Notes: generated by a model not told the origin, from the sequence alone. 64,000 nucleotides of DNA from an uncultured Selenomonadales bacterium (GCA_946407015.1 CAMJML010000003.1:62001-126000); one strand, 5' to 3'; positions 33,549 to 43,107 are shown, counted from the stretch's first letter. Program-made: numbers and translations.

Positions 33549-34125
33549 TTTTCTGAAAATAGTATTGATAATAATCTTTAGACTCCTGTTCCGCTGTAAA
33601 ATAACCGGTCAGGAAAACATTCCACAACAGGGGGGAGTCCTGATTGCGTCGAATCATATCAGCCTTTGGGACCCGCCCTTAATTGGGGCATTTATGCATA
33701 GGCCCATTCATTTTATGGCGAAAGAAGAACTGTTTAAAAACCCGCTTTTTAGCTGGATTATCAGGCAATTGAATGCTTTCCCTGTTCGCAGGGGAACTGC
33801 TGACCGTAATGCAATCCGTACGGCTATTGAGCTTTTGGAAAAAGGCCAATGCCTTGGCCTTTTTCCAGAGGGGACCCGAAGTAAAAATGGATTATTAGGG
33901 CCAGCAGAACCAGGTGTAGCCATGATTGCATTAAAAGCTGGTGCGACAATAGTACCCACTGCAATTATTGGTACCAATAAAGTACTGAAAGATTCATTGT
34001 TTCCTAAGTTTGAGTTGAGATTTGGAAAACCGATTCGTCTTAATAAGGAAAAAGCAGATAAAGAGAATTTGGAAAAAATTTCAAAAATGATTATGACTGA
34101 AATTGCGATTTTGATTGAGAAATAA
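33541..34125 (+). CDS. plsC: 1-acyl-sn-glycerol-3-phosphate acyltransferase
   Basis: Membrane-associated enzyme making phosphatidic acid. 194 residues; N-terminal hydrophobic segment (LKIVLIIIFRLLF), catalytic NHISLWDPP (HxxxxD) and FPEGTRSKNG. ATG 33541 overlaps the end of cmk with AAGAGGA upstream. Confidence 0.92.
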   Translation: MYSFLKIVLIIIFRLLFRCKITGQENIPQQGGVLIASNHISLWDPPLIGAFMHRPIHFMAKEELFKNPLFSWIIRQLNAFPVRRGTADRNAIRTAIELLEKGQCLGLFPEGTRSKNGLLGPAEPGVAMIALKAGATIVPTAIIGTNKVLKDSLFPKFELRFGKPIRLNKEKADKENLEKISKMIMTEIAILIEK

Positions 34126-34131
34126 GGCACT

Positions 34132-34173
34132 AAAACAAAAGAGAGAGCTAATCAATGCTCTCTCTTTTGTTTT
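34132..34173 (+). terminator. 17-bp terminator after plsC
   Basis: AAAACAAAAGAGAGAGC (34132-34148) pairs perfectly with 34157-34173 over eight bases; the 3' arm ends TTTTGTTTT. Ends the aro-cmk-plsC unit. Confidence 0.85.
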
Positions 34174-34260
34174 GACTAAATATCATGATTGCTAATCTTT
34201 GGAAAATGAATTATTCTGAGGATGGATTAGTTTGAATTTTTAGAAAATAAGGAGGTGGCT

Positions 34261-34314
34261 TTGAACAGAATCCGGTTAAAATCGAACTATAACCAGATAG
34301 GAGGAAAAATATGA
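34261..34314 (+). CDS. 17-codon upstream frame coupled to cstA
   Basis: TTG 34261 follows an excellent AAGGAGGTGG site (34249-34258) and opens a 17-residue basic frame (MNRIRLKSNYNQIGGKI) whose stop TGA overlaps the cstA ATG as ATGA. The cstA Shine-Dalgarno AGGAGG lies inside this frame. It looks like a leader for translational coupling; it could also be chance, since TTG is a weak start. Confidence 0.42.
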   Translation: MNRIRLKSNYNQIGGKI

Positions 34315-36164
34315 ATTCAGTCATGTTACTTATTGTTGCTTCCTGTGTGTTTGCCTTGGCTTACCGCTATTATTCCGCTTTTATTGCTGCAAAAGTATTG
34401 GTATTGAATGATGAAAATATTACTCCTGCCTATAAGTGCAATGATGGCCGTGAATTTGTACCGACCAATAAATGGGTTTTGTTTGGTCATCATTTTGCCG
34501 CAATTGCCGGAGCAGGTCCGCTAGTAGGTCCGGTATTAGCCGCTCAATATGGTTGGGGCCCTGGTTTTATGTGGATATTGCTTGGTTCTGTATTTGCCGG
34601 AGCTGTTCATGATTTTATTATCTTATTTGCTTCGGTACGGCATAATGGTCAATCTTTGGCAGTCATTGCCAGAAAAGAAGTAGGGACAGTGACTGGTATT
34701 ACTACTTCACTTGCTATTTTCTTTATTATTATTGTTGCTCTTGCCGGACTTGCCATTGTCGTTGTGAATGCTCTATTTAAGAACCCCTGGGGTGTTTATA
34801 CTATTTTTATGACTATACCGATAGCCATTCTGATTGGTTTGTATATGTTTAAGATTGTTCCCGGCTCCATTCGAACGGGATCAATAGCAGGCTTTGTCCT
34901 GGTGCTGGCAGCAGTATTTACCGGTCATTGGCTAACTCCAGGTCAACCACTGGCGGGCTTGGCCGAAATGTTTAATTTAACAAAAAACCAGTTATCTATT
35001 GCTTTGCCAATTTACGGATTCTGTGCGGCAGTTTTACCTGTTTGGCTATTACTGGCACCGCGTGATTATTTAAGTTCCTATATGAAAATCGGGACTGTCA
35101 TTGCGTTAGCTCTGGGTATTCTCATTGTGCAGCCTAGTGTTAATATGCCTTGGACAACACCATTTATTGATGGCGGCGGGCCGATTATTCCAGGTCCTGT
35201 CTGGCCCTATGTCTTTATCACCATTGCATGTGGAGCTATTTCCGGATTTCATTCATTGATCAGCTCGGGCACCACTCCTAAAATGCTGGAAAAAGAGTCG
35301 CAAGCCCGCTCAATTGCTTATGGGGGGATGTTAGTCGAAGGTTTTGTTGCTGTGATGGCGTTAATTTCAGCGGTTGTTTTGATGCCGGGAGATTATTTTG
35401 CTATTAACACGACTCCTGCCGTTTTTGCAAAATTGAATATGCCGGTTGTTGAACTAAAAGAATTATCGGCTTTGGTAGGGATGGAGGTAGCCGGGCGACC
35501 CGGAGGAGCGGTATCGTTAGCAGTAGGAATGGCTCATATCTTTTCCAGTATTGGAGGAATGAGTCATCTCATGAACTACTGGTATCAGTTTGCTATCATG
35601 TTTGAAGCCCTGTTTATCCTGACTACGATTGATGCCGGCACACGGGTTGCCAGGTATATCCTCCAAGATATTATCGGAACCTATTTATATGCACCGATGA
35701 AACGTACGAGTTGGTGGCCGGGAGTTCTTATTACCAGTGCTATCGTGTCGTATTGCTGGGGATATTTACTGTATAGCGGTGATGTAGCTACAATCTGGCC
35801 GTTATTTGGGGTCGCCAATCAATTGCTCTCAGTTGTAGCGCTTGCTTTAGGTACGACTATTATTTTAAAAATTGCTGTGAAAAAGGCCTATGCCTGGATT
35901 GCTATCGCTCCATTATTATTTTTGAGTGCTACCGTTATTACCGCAGGCGTGATGAATACGCAGATTTACTTTAAACGCGGAGATGTTTTAGGGAATACAA
36001 ATGGCACGATCAGTATTGTATTGATCATACTAGTGGTTGTGACTTTGATTGACTCTGTGCGTAAATGGAACGAACTATGGAAAACCGATCATCCAATTGG
36101 GATGAATACCGGTGATGAAGAGTTTTGTCCGGTAAATACAACGAAACCGAATATTCCAAGCTAA
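34311..36164 (+). CDS. cstA: Carbon starvation CstA-family transporter
   Basis: Multi-span membrane protein, 617 residues, of the CstA family, known for pyruvate or peptide uptake. Family stretches include TNKWVLFGHHFAAIAGAGPL, AQYGWGPGFMWILLG, GAVHDFIILFASVR, SSGTTPKMLEKESQARSIAY and FGVANQLLSVVAL. ATG 34311 follows AGGAGGAAAAAT. Monocistronic with its own terminator; no sensor kinase pair (as BtsS/BtsR) is near. Confidence 0.93.
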   Translation: MNSVMLLIVASCVFALAYRYYSAFIAAKVLVLNDENITPAYKCNDGREFVPTNKWVLFGHHFAAIAGAGPLVGPVLAAQYGWGPGFMWILLGSVFAGAVHDFIILFASVRHNGQSLAVIARKEVGTVTGITTSLAIFFIIIVALAGLAIVVVNALFKNPWGVYTIFMTIPIAILIGLYMFKIVPGSIRTGSIAGFVLVLAAVFTGHWLTPGQPLAGLAEMFNLTKNQLSIALPIYGFCAAVLPVWLLLAPRDYLSSYMKIGTVIALALGILIVQPSVNMPWTTPFIDGGGPIIPGPVWPYVFITIACGAISGFHSLISSGTTPKMLEKESQARSIAYGGMLVEGFVAVMALISAVVLMPGDYFAINTTPAVFAKLNMPVVELKELSALVGMEVAGRPGGAVSLAVGMAHIFSSIGGMSHLMNYWYQFAIMFEALFILTTIDAGTRVARYILQDIIGTYLYAPMKRTSWWPGVLITSAIVSYCWGYLLYSGDVATIWPLFGVANQLLSVVALALGTTIILKIAVKKAYAWIAIAPLLFLSATVITAGVMNTQIYFKRGDVLGNTNGTISIVLIILVVVTLIDSVRKWNELWKTDHPIGMNTGDEEFCPVNTTKPNIPS

Positions 36165-36170
36165 TATTAG

Positions 36171-36203
36171 AAAGGGTTGAGCTACAAGCTCAACCCTTTT
36201 CCT
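36171..36203. terminator. Bidirectional terminator after cstA
   Basis: AAAGGGTTGAGCT (36171-36183), loop ACA, AGCTCAACCCTTT (36187-36199), then TCC. Shared with the convergent small gene. Confidence 0.82.
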
Positions 36204-36205
36204 TG

Positions 36206-36409
36206 CTATTCTTTTTCAGAATGGTTTTTATCGTTACGGGCTGAGGCAGGGGAATTGATGCTTTCTGCTGAAGCGCTTGCGTTTAATTGTGCGTCAGGCA
36301 TGGTATTACTGTCGCCAAAATCATTATAAAATTCGGCATTCATGCTTAGTGCTGCTAGTTCAGCATCAGACACACTGGAAAATAAGCCATTTACAAGTGT
36401 TTTGCTCAT
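36206..36409 (-). CDS. 67-residue hydrophilic protein, unknown
   Basis: Unrecognised acidic, Ser/Ala/Asn-rich protein with no signal or membrane span: MSKTLVNGLFSSVSDAELAA start and a charged end (ARNDKNHSEKE). ATG 36409 follows AAGGAGGGG, and a terminator is shared with cstA, so it is probably expressed. Composition would suit a disordered spore-associated protein, but nothing specific supports that. Confidence 0.6.
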   Translation of the reverse strand: MSKTLVNGLFSSVSDAELAALSMNAEFYNDFGDSNTMPDAQLNASASAESINSPASARNDKNHSEKE

Positions 36410-36620
36410 AGTACCCCTCCTTTTTGTTCAGGCTAATAAAAACTCATAATTAGTTTGCCGCAAAATCAAATTGCAATATACAAGCGAAATCATGGAGATT
36501 CTTTGCAATTTTCGCTTGCTTGCAGATAATCCAATCATTTATTAAAATAATGAAAGGATATGTTTGGTTAATAGGGAATTTTTAATAATGAAAGCCTGGC
36601 AATTTTTATAGGAGGACAAT

Positions 36621-38585
36621 ATGAAGATTATTGTAGCCCAACATCGTGGCTTCTGTTATGGTGTAAAACGTGCTGTTGATATGGCGCAAGATTGTGCAGA
36701 TACTCCTGGCCAAGCGGTTACACTTGGTCCAATTATTCATAACCCTCAAATGGTACAGCGTTTGGAAGCGCAGGGGATCGGTATGGCTCATACACTTGAA
36801 GAAATTGGAGGAGGAACGGTGATTATCCGTTCTCATGGGGTAGGCCCTGATACGTATAAGCTGGCCAAAGAGATGGGGTTGAGGGTGGTGGATGCAACTT
36901 GCCCACACGTGAAAAAAGCTCAACAGGCTGCCAAAGAACTGGCTGAATCCGGCTATCAGGTCGTCATTATTGGCGAGAAGAAACATCCGGAAGTGAAAAG
37001 CATCTTTGAATGGTCTGGAAAAAAGGCGTATATTATTGAAACCAAAGATGAGGCTGAAGGGATATCGTTTCATGATAAATTAGGGATCGTAGCTCAAACG
37101 ACTTTTGCCAGCGATGGATTTCAGGATATCGTGGATGTACTCAAAACGAAGACGAATGATATCAATATTAAACGTACAATTTGTACTGCTACTGATTTAC
37201 GCCAGCAAGCCGCCTTAGAGGTGGCCGTCCAAGTAGATGTTATGATCGTTATTGGGGGGAGAAACAGTGCCAACACCACTCATCTGGCTGAGCTATGCAT
37301 GCAGTCAGGCTGTCGGACCTATCATATAGAAACTGCGGAAGAGTTACAACCAGAGTGGTTTGCAGGGAGTAATTTAGTCGGAATAACAGCAGGGGCATCA
37401 ACGCCGGACTGGTTAATTGAGGAGGTCTATAAAAAAATGGAAGCAATGAATGAATTTATGAATGAATCGGTCAAAGAGATTCGTGTCGGCAGTATTATTC
37501 AGGGAACTGTGGTTGGGATTCGTAAAGAGGAGGTTTTTGTCGACGTTGGCTATAAGGCCGAAGGGGTGATTCCCCTTTCAGAACTTGCTTATCCGATACC
37601 GGAAGATGCCGGCCATATTGTACAGGTTGGTGATCCTATTGATGTTTATGTTGTTGAGATGGATGGTCAAGACGGGTTAAAGCTATCAAAGGTTAAAGCA
37701 GACCGTGTTGTTGCTTGGAATAAACTTACAGCTGCTTTAGAGGCCAAAGAGCTGGTTACAGGAAAAGTGATTGAAGCTGTAAAAGGTGGCCTGGCTGTTG
37801 TTGTTTTTGGAGTGCGTGGCTTTATACCGGCATCACAGGTCGATATTCGTTATACAGAAAATTTAGCTCAGTTTGTTGGTCAAACCTTTTCCCTTTTAAC
37901 GATTGAGGTTGATGAGCAAAAACAACGGGCGGTATTTTCCCGCAGGCTTGTACTGGAGGAAGAGAAGCGACAAAGGGAACAGGCTATCTTTTCATCCATT
38001 GCTGTGAATGATATTCTTACAGGTAAAGTTACCAGAATTGCAGACTTTGGTGCTTTTGTTGATATTGGAGGCGTTGATGGCCTTGTCCATATTTCAGACT
38101 TATCTTGGGAACGGGTGAAATCACCTGCTGATGTTGTCAGTATCGGCGATGAAGTAACGGTGGTTGTTACCAAGCTAGATCCCCAAGCCAGAAAGATTTC
38201 ACTTAGTTTGAAACAAGTAACACGTGATCCCTGGCTGGATCGGATTGAACAATTTTCGCCTGGTACTTCAGTAAAAGGCAAAGTTACCAAGGTTGCTGGA
38301 TTTGGTGCTTTTGTTGAAATTGCAAAAGGAATTGAAGGACTTGTCCGGCTGTCTGAATTGGCTGAAAGAAAAGTAACCAAAGCTGAAGAGGTTGTCAGTA
38401 TTGGGCAAGAAGTCAATGTGAAAATATTAGAGATTGATAAAGAGAATAAACGCCTTGCACTTAGTATTATTAAAGCCAGCCAGGATGCTGAACGAGCTGA
38501 ATATCAGGAATACCTCACTAAAAATACCGAAGTTGGATTAACTTTGGGAGATAAATTCGGACACCTGTTTCGGCATGAGGATTAA
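36621..38585 (+). CDS. ispH: IspH - ribosomal protein S1 fusion
   Basis: 654-residue two-part protein. Residues about 1-280 are 4-hydroxy-3-methylbut-2-enyl diphosphate reductase, the last MEP-pathway step, with 4Fe-4S Cys in RGFCYGVKRA, ATCPHVKKA and CTATDLRQQAA. From about 290, four S1 RNA-binding domains follow (VGSIIQGTVVGIRKEEVFVD; ELVTGKVIEAVKGG; DILTGKVTRIADFGAFVDIG; VKGKVTKVAGFGAFVEIA). Such fusions are known in Clostridia and Negativicutes. ATG 36621 follows AGGAGG. fni follows, so isoprenoid genes cluster. Confidence 0.95.
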   Translation: MKIIVAQHRGFCYGVKRAVDMAQDCADTPGQAVTLGPIIHNPQMVQRLEAQGIGMAHTLEEIGGGTVIIRSHGVGPDTYKLAKEMGLRVVDATCPHVKKAQQAAKELAESGYQVVIIGEKKHPEVKSIFEWSGKKAYIIETKDEAEGISFHDKLGIVAQTTFASDGFQDIVDVLKTKTNDINIKRTICTATDLRQQAALEVAVQVDVMIVIGGRNSANTTHLAELCMQSGCRTYHIETAEELQPEWFAGSNLVGITAGASTPDWLIEEVYKKMEAMNEFMNESVKEIRVGSIIQGTVVGIRKEEVFVDVGYKAEGVIPLSELAYPIPEDAGHIVQVGDPIDVYVVEMDGQDGLKLSKVKADRVVAWNKLTAALEAKELVTGKVIEAVKGGLAVVVFGVRGFIPASQVDIRYTENLAQFVGQTFSLLTIEVDEQKQRAVFSRRLVLEEEKRQREQAIFSSIAVNDILTGKVTRIADFGAFVDIGGVDGLVHISDLSWERVKSPADVVSIGDEVTVVVTKLDPQARKISLSLKQVTRDPWLDRIEQFSPGTSVKGKVTKVAGFGAFVEIAKGIEGLVRLSELAERKVTKAEEVVSIGQEVNVKILEIDKENKRLALSIIKASQDAERAEYQEYLTKNTEVGLTLGDKFGHLFRHED

Positions 38586-38590
38586 GCATT

Positions 38591-39652
38591 GTGCGTCAAT
38601 CACGTAAATTAGATCATATCAAATTTTCACTTGAACTCGAAGATGGGCCTATCTCAAATTGTTTTGCTGATTTGCAGCTTATTCATAATTGCCTGCCGGA
38701 TGTGTCTTGGGAAGAAATTAAAGTTGCAACATCAGTAGCAGGTATTAAGATGGCAAACCCCATTATTATTAATGCAATTACGGGTGGGGCAGATGATGTA
38801 AGGCATATTAACGAACAACTGGCTGAATTTGCACGGATAAGCGGGTGTACGATGGCTGTCGGCTCGCAGTTCGCTGCTATTGAAGATGCTGCGGTTGAGT
38901 CGTCGTATCAAGTGATCCGGAAGGTGAATCCGAATGGGATTGTTTTTGCGAATTTAGGAGCTTATGCAAAACCGCTTCATGCCCAGCGCGCAGTTGATAT
39001 GATTGAAGCTGCCGCAATTCAAATTCACCTAAATCCTGCGCAGGAGATTGTGATGACCGAAGGAGACCGGGATTTTACTCAGTATCTAAAGAATATTGAG
39101 AAAATCATTGCGGCTGTAGAGGTACCTGTTTTGGTTAAGGAAGTGGGCTGCGGTATTGCAAAGGAACAAGCTAAGCGGTTCGTTGATATTGGCGTTAAAG
39201 CCATTGATATTGGCGGAGCTGGTGGCACGAATTTTATTGCTATTGAATCAGCCAGAAACAATTGCCAATTGGAAGAAGACTTGCTTTTATGGGGTATTCC
39301 GACGGCAATCAGTGCGGTTGAAGTGGTTGCAGTGCTGCCACCCTATGTCGACATGATTGTATCAGGCGGGGTCCGAACCCCATTAGATGTTGTCAAGGCA
39401 TTAGCTCTAAACGGAAGTGCTATCGGGATTGCTACTCCAATTCTGAGGCAGATTCAGCAGCAGGGTATAGAAAAGGCTGTTTGCTGGTTTGATGGCTTTA
39501 TCGATCATATCAAGAAATATATGTTATTAGTAGGAGCGAAAAAAATTGCCGATTTACATACAATCCCGCTAATCATTACTGGGTTTAGTTCACAATGGTT
39601 ATCAGCCCGAGGGATTGATATAACAAAATATGCGACCCGTTTAAAAGCATAG
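38591..39652 (+). CDS. fni: Type 2 isopentenyl-diphosphate delta-isomerase
   Basis: FMN- and NADPH-dependent isomerase of IPP and DMAPP. 353 residues; RQSRKLDHIKFSLE start, NAITGGADDV, MAVGSQFAAIED, VKEVGCGIAKEQA, DIGGAGGTNF and SGGVRTPLDVVKALAL. Start GTG 38591 after TGAGGAT, five bases past the ispH fusion stop; the two act at neighbouring points of the MEP pathway. Confidence 0.93.
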   Translation: MRQSRKLDHIKFSLELEDGPISNCFADLQLIHNCLPDVSWEEIKVATSVAGIKMANPIIINAITGGADDVRHINEQLAEFARISGCTMAVGSQFAAIEDAAVESSYQVIRKVNPNGIVFANLGAYAKPLHAQRAVDMIEAAAIQIHLNPAQEIVMTEGDRDFTQYLKNIEKIIAAVEVPVLVKEVGCGIAKEQAKRFVDIGVKAIDIGGAGGTNFIAIESARNNCQLEEDLLLWGIPTAISAVEVVAVLPPYVDMIVSGGVRTPLDVVKALALNGSAIGIATPILRQIQQQGIEKAVCWFDGFIDHIKKYMLLVGAKKIADLHTIPLIITGFSSQWLSARGIDITKYATRLKA

Positions 39653-39680
39653 CTTGAATCAAGCTATGCTTTTAAATATT
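39640..39680 (+). terminator. Terminator overlapping fni 3' end
   Basis: TTTAAAAGCATAGCTT (39640-39655), loop GAATC, AAGCTATGCTTTTAAA (39661-39676). The left arm contains the fni stop codon. Confidence 0.85.
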
Positions 39681-39783
39681 TTCGCTATTGGAGGAATGTT
39701 GGATTTTAAGAATTTCAAAACTAAATTCAGGGTAACCTAAATTAACAGTTTAATTTATTTTAAAACTAAGAGGTGAATTTAGT

Positions 39784-40560
39784 ATGAATATGCCAATAGG
39801 AATGATTACGCTATTGGTTATCGGCGTATTAGTTTATTTTGGTATCGCTCAAAGAATTTTGGACAGAATGCGCTTAACGGACAAGCAGGCATTATTGTTC
39901 ATTGTAGGAATTGTGCTCGGTAGTTTTGTTGATATTCCGATTCTGAGTGATCCTGTTAGTTTAACGATCAACGTGGGCGGCGCTATTTTACCTGCTCTGC
40001 TGGCTATTTGGCTGATTTTTACAGCAGATGAAACAGCCGAAAGAGTAAGAGGAATTATGGCCGCCATTCTTGTAGCTGCAGCTGTATACTTTGGTTCGCT
40101 CTACCTTCCATATGAGCCGGAAAATATGTTTTTAGATCCGAAATTAATCTATGGTATTTCAGCCGGATTAATAGCTTATCTGGCAGGTAGATCTAGAAGA
40201 AGCGCTTTTATTGGGGGAGTTTTGGGGATTATCTTAAGTGATATTGTACATTTAGTTACCATATATAGAATGGGTATTCCTGGGACTACCGCAATCGGCG
40301 GAGCCGGCGCTTTTGATGTTGTGATCATTGCCGGTATCGTTGCGGTAATGATCGCAGAACTGGTTGGCGAAACGAGAGAAAAACTGCAAGGCGGTCCTGT
40401 ACTCGGTCCGAATCGACCGGAAGGGTTATATGAGTTCAGCAAAGAGTTGTCGCATAGCGGGGCTAAAAAACGCAATTTAAAAGCAGTGCGTACGGAAAAA
40501 TCTGATGCCGATTCCACGCAGAGTAAGCAACAAGATGGAAGAGGTGAGGACCGTGAATAA
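39784..40560 (+). CDS. DUF1614 membrane protein
   Basis: 258 residues with about six or seven membrane spans (MPIGMITLLVIGVLVYFGI; LFIVGIVLGSFVDIPI; GGAILPALLAIWLIF onward) and a hydrophilic C-terminal tail of about 50 residues rich in K, E, S. DUF1614 signature FVDIPI and GGAGAFDVV are seen. Function unknown. It overlaps the spoIIP start by 8 bases, hinting at a sporulation role. Confidence 0.82.
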   Translation: MNMPIGMITLLVIGVLVYFGIAQRILDRMRLTDKQALLFIVGIVLGSFVDIPILSDPVSLTINVGGAILPALLAIWLIFTADETAERVRGIMAAILVAAAVYFGSLYLPYEPENMFLDPKLIYGISAGLIAYLAGRSRRSAFIGGVLGIILSDIVHLVTIYRMGIPGTTAIGGAGAFDVVIIAGIVAVMIAELVGETREKLQGGPVLGPNRPEGLYEFSKELSHSGAKKRNLKAVRTEKSDADSTQSKQQDGRGEDRE

Positions 40561-41704
40561 ATGGCTTATTATGATTGCTATTGTGATATTCAGTTGTTCA
40601 ATGGCAATTCAGGGTTTTGCCAATGATAACGGAAACTATTTTAATATTGTTGATGAAACGGGAAATGTTGTCTATGTGACAGCTTGGGAAATGCAAACAG
40701 GTGATGAATGCCTGACTGAAACGAATAAACGCTACCAAATTGTCCGAATTGAAGGAAATACTGCCTATGCGAAGTTTATTGGCGAAGTGAATCTTTCACA
40801 ATATCTTGAACCCAATCAAAAGAACGCCTTATGGTGGGAAGCATTAATGCCACGTATTGCAAAAGCACAAGGTACGGGCAAAGTTGCAATCTATCATACT
40901 CATTCAGATGAATCTTATGTACCGACAGATGGTCAGGAAAGTATTTTTGGCAATGGAGGCATTTATAAGGTAGGAGATGCTTTTACGCAAGCTTTACAGG
41001 CTAAGGGCATTGAAGCCATCCATTCTACTGCCAAGCATGATCCTCATGATAACATGGCCTATGAACGCTCCAGGAGAACAGCGCTTGACTTAATCAAAAA
41101 ACAGCAGCCTGATGCGATCTTCGATGTGCATCGTGATGCTGTTCCCCCTGAAGTGTATAAGGGTAAAGTAGACGGTCAGGATATCAGTAAGGTGCAATTA
41201 GTTGTTGGTAAGTATGGACCAACAGGAAAACAAATAGAAGATTATGCCTTGCAGATTAAAGCGGCCTCTGATAAACAGCATCCTGGGCTAGTCAAAGGGA
41301 TCTTTTTTGCCAAGGGCGGTGATTACAATCAGGACTTGCACCCCAGAGCAATGTTGATTGAGGCGGGGTCTCATACGAATGATCGTCAGTCTGCTGAAAA
41401 AGGAATTGCGCTATTTGCCGATGTTATCCCCACTATCATTGGTAAAACAGGAGCTAGCCCAGCCAATCAAGCCGGTGCCGCAGGCTTTGGAACAGCAACT
41501 TCCGGGGCCTCCGGGGCCACAAAATCAATTGGCTGGATTATTGGATTATTGGTTGTCGGCGGAGCTGCCTTTTTATTTATCAGTACTGGCAGCATGAAAG
41601 AAGCCGGTGCCAAGCTGAAACAGTTTGCGACAACAGAATTTACCAATTTTTTTGCGCCGAAAAAGAAACGTAAGATGAACAACAAAGATGATGATAAAAA
41701 ATAG
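40553..41704 (+). CDS. spoIIP: Stage II sporulation protein P
   Basis: Membrane-anchored peptidoglycan amidase/endopeptidase of the engulfment DMP complex with SpoIID and SpoIIM. 383 residues: N-terminal export segment (WLIMIAIVIFSCSMAIQGFA), catalytic zinc motifs AIYHTHSDESYVP, IFDVHRDAVP and MLIEAGSHTND, then a C-terminal membrane span (IGWIIGLLVVGGAAFLFIS) and a basic tail. Having the anchor at the C-terminus differs from the Bacillus N-terminal anchor. Start GTG 40553 after GAGGTGAGGA. Confidence 0.92.
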   Translation: MNKWLIMIAIVIFSCSMAIQGFANDNGNYFNIVDETGNVVYVTAWEMQTGDECLTETNKRYQIVRIEGNTAYAKFIGEVNLSQYLEPNQKNALWWEALMPRIAKAQGTGKVAIYHTHSDESYVPTDGQESIFGNGGIYKVGDAFTQALQAKGIEAIHSTAKHDPHDNMAYERSRRTALDLIKKQQPDAIFDVHRDAVPPEVYKGKVDGQDISKVQLVVGKYGPTGKQIEDYALQIKAASDKQHPGLVKGIFFAKGGDYNQDLHPRAMLIEAGSHTNDRQSAEKGIALFADVIPTIIGKTGASPANQAGAAGFGTATSGASGATKSIGWIIGLLVVGGAAFLFISTGSMKEAGAKLKQFATTEFTNFFAPKKKRKMNNKDDDKK

Positions 41705-41713
41705 CTGTTCTAG

Positions 41714-41750
41714 AAGGAGTGATGTTTTTCTCATCACTCCTTGCTTTGTT
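41714..41750 (+). terminator. Terminator after spoIIP
   Basis: AAGGAGTGATG (41714-41724), loop TTTTTCT, CATCACTCCTT (41732-41742), then GCTTTGTTT. Confidence 0.82.
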
Positions 41751-41799
41751 TGCAGGAAAACACCTTAAGTAAACGGAATAATAAAGAGAGGTGAAAAGC

Positions 41800-43107
41800 T
41801 TGTCATATTATGGCACTGTTACTAAAATAGCTTGTGATAGTCTTGCAGAAGAAGTTGGCATAGAAATAGGCGACCGTCTATTGGCTGTCAATGGAGTGGA
41901 ACTTAGGGATATTATTGATCTCAGTTTTGCTTTAGCTGATGAATATGTAGAATTATTGATTGAAAAATCTAATGGGTTGCAAGAAATCATTGAAGTTGAA
42001 AAAGAATACGATGAAGATTTGGGAATTGAATTTGAAACTGCAGTCTTTGATGGAATACGGCGGTGTGCCAATAAATGTATTTTTTGTTTTGTAGATCAAA
42101 TGGCGCCTAATATGAGAGCAAGTTTGTATGTCAAAGATGATGATTACCGGATGTCTTTTCTATATGGTAATTTTGTTACATTAACCAATCTTACCGATCA
42201 GGATTTTGATCGAATTCGTCAATTGCATTTATCTCCTCTTTATATTTCAGTACATACAACCGACGGTCCATTAAGGGCCAAAATGCTTCATAATAAACGC
42301 GCCAGCAATATTATGGAACAAATAGCCCAGCTTGCGGATTGTGGAATTGAATTGCATACGCAAGTAGTGTTATGCCCTGGCATTAATGATGGGGAATTTT
42401 TGGAAAAAACAATCAGAGATTTGTACCAGCTGCATCCGGCCATTCAATCCTTGGCAATTGTTCCGGTGGGATTAAGCCGGTACCGTGAAAATTGCTTTCC
42501 TTTGGAAGGCTTTACATCCGATCAAGCGTACCATATAATTAGCATGGTAACAAAATGGCAGGAAAAATGCCGGCAGGAAACAGGAACTTCTTTTGTGTAT
42601 TTGTCCGATGAGTTTTATATTGCGGCTGCCCAGCCAATACCTAGCTATGAAAGTTATGATGGATTTCCCCAATTGGAAAATGGAATTGGGCTTGTGCGTA
42701 ATTTCTTAGCGGAATGGGAAAGTAGTCCACTTGAGACGGCCGGGTATTCAGAACCTATTTATTTGGATGTCGTTTGTGGACAATCGGCTGAAAAGATTAT
42801 CAACCCTTTACTAAGTGAATTGAAGCTTCCTAATTTACATATTCGTATTGTACCGATTGAAAACCACTTTTTTGGTTCTAACATTACCGTAACAGGACTC
42901 TTAACCGGTCAGGATATTACCAAGCAATTAAAGAGACTGCCAGGCAAAAGAAGTGGGCTCATTATTCCTGGCATAGCATTGCGTAAAGGCGAGGATATAT
43001 TTTTAGATAATACCTGCTGGCAGGACATTGAAAAAGAGCTGCAGACGCCTGTCCGTGTCGCCTATGGTGCATCAGACTTGCGACGGCTACTATGCGACTG
43101 GGGATAA
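41800..43107 (+). CDS. DUF512 radical-SAM-like protein with PDZ-like N-terminus
   Basis: 435 residues. Residues about 1-65 resemble a PDZ domain (EEVGIEIGDRLLAVNGVELR). Then CANKCIFCFVDQ gives a CxxxCxxC 4Fe-4S site as in radical SAM enzymes, and the DUF512 C-terminal domain follows (YLDVVCGQSAEKIINPLL). Function unknown. The family regularly precedes der in Firmicutes, as here. GTG 41791 lies in the site GAGAGGTGA, so TTG 41800 is preferred. Confidence 0.85.
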   Translation: MSYYGTVTKIACDSLAEEVGIEIGDRLLAVNGVELRDIIDLSFALADEYVELLIEKSNGLQEIIEVEKEYDEDLGIEFETAVFDGIRRCANKCIFCFVDQMAPNMRASLYVKDDDYRMSFLYGNFVTLTNLTDQDFDRIRQLHLSPLYISVHTTDGPLRAKMLHNKRASNIMEQIAQLADCGIELHTQVVLCPGINDGEFLEKTIRDLYQLHPAIQSLAIVPVGLSRYRENCFPLEGFTSDQAYHIISMVTKWQEKCRQETGTSFVYLSDEFYIAAAQPIPSYESYDGFPQLENGIGLVRNFLAEWESSPLETAGYSEPIYLDVVCGQSAEKIINPLLSELKLPNLHIRIVPIENHFFGSNITVTGLLTGQDITKQLKRLPGKRSGLIIPGIALRKGEDIFLDNTCWQDIEKELQTPVRVAYGASDLRRLLCDWG

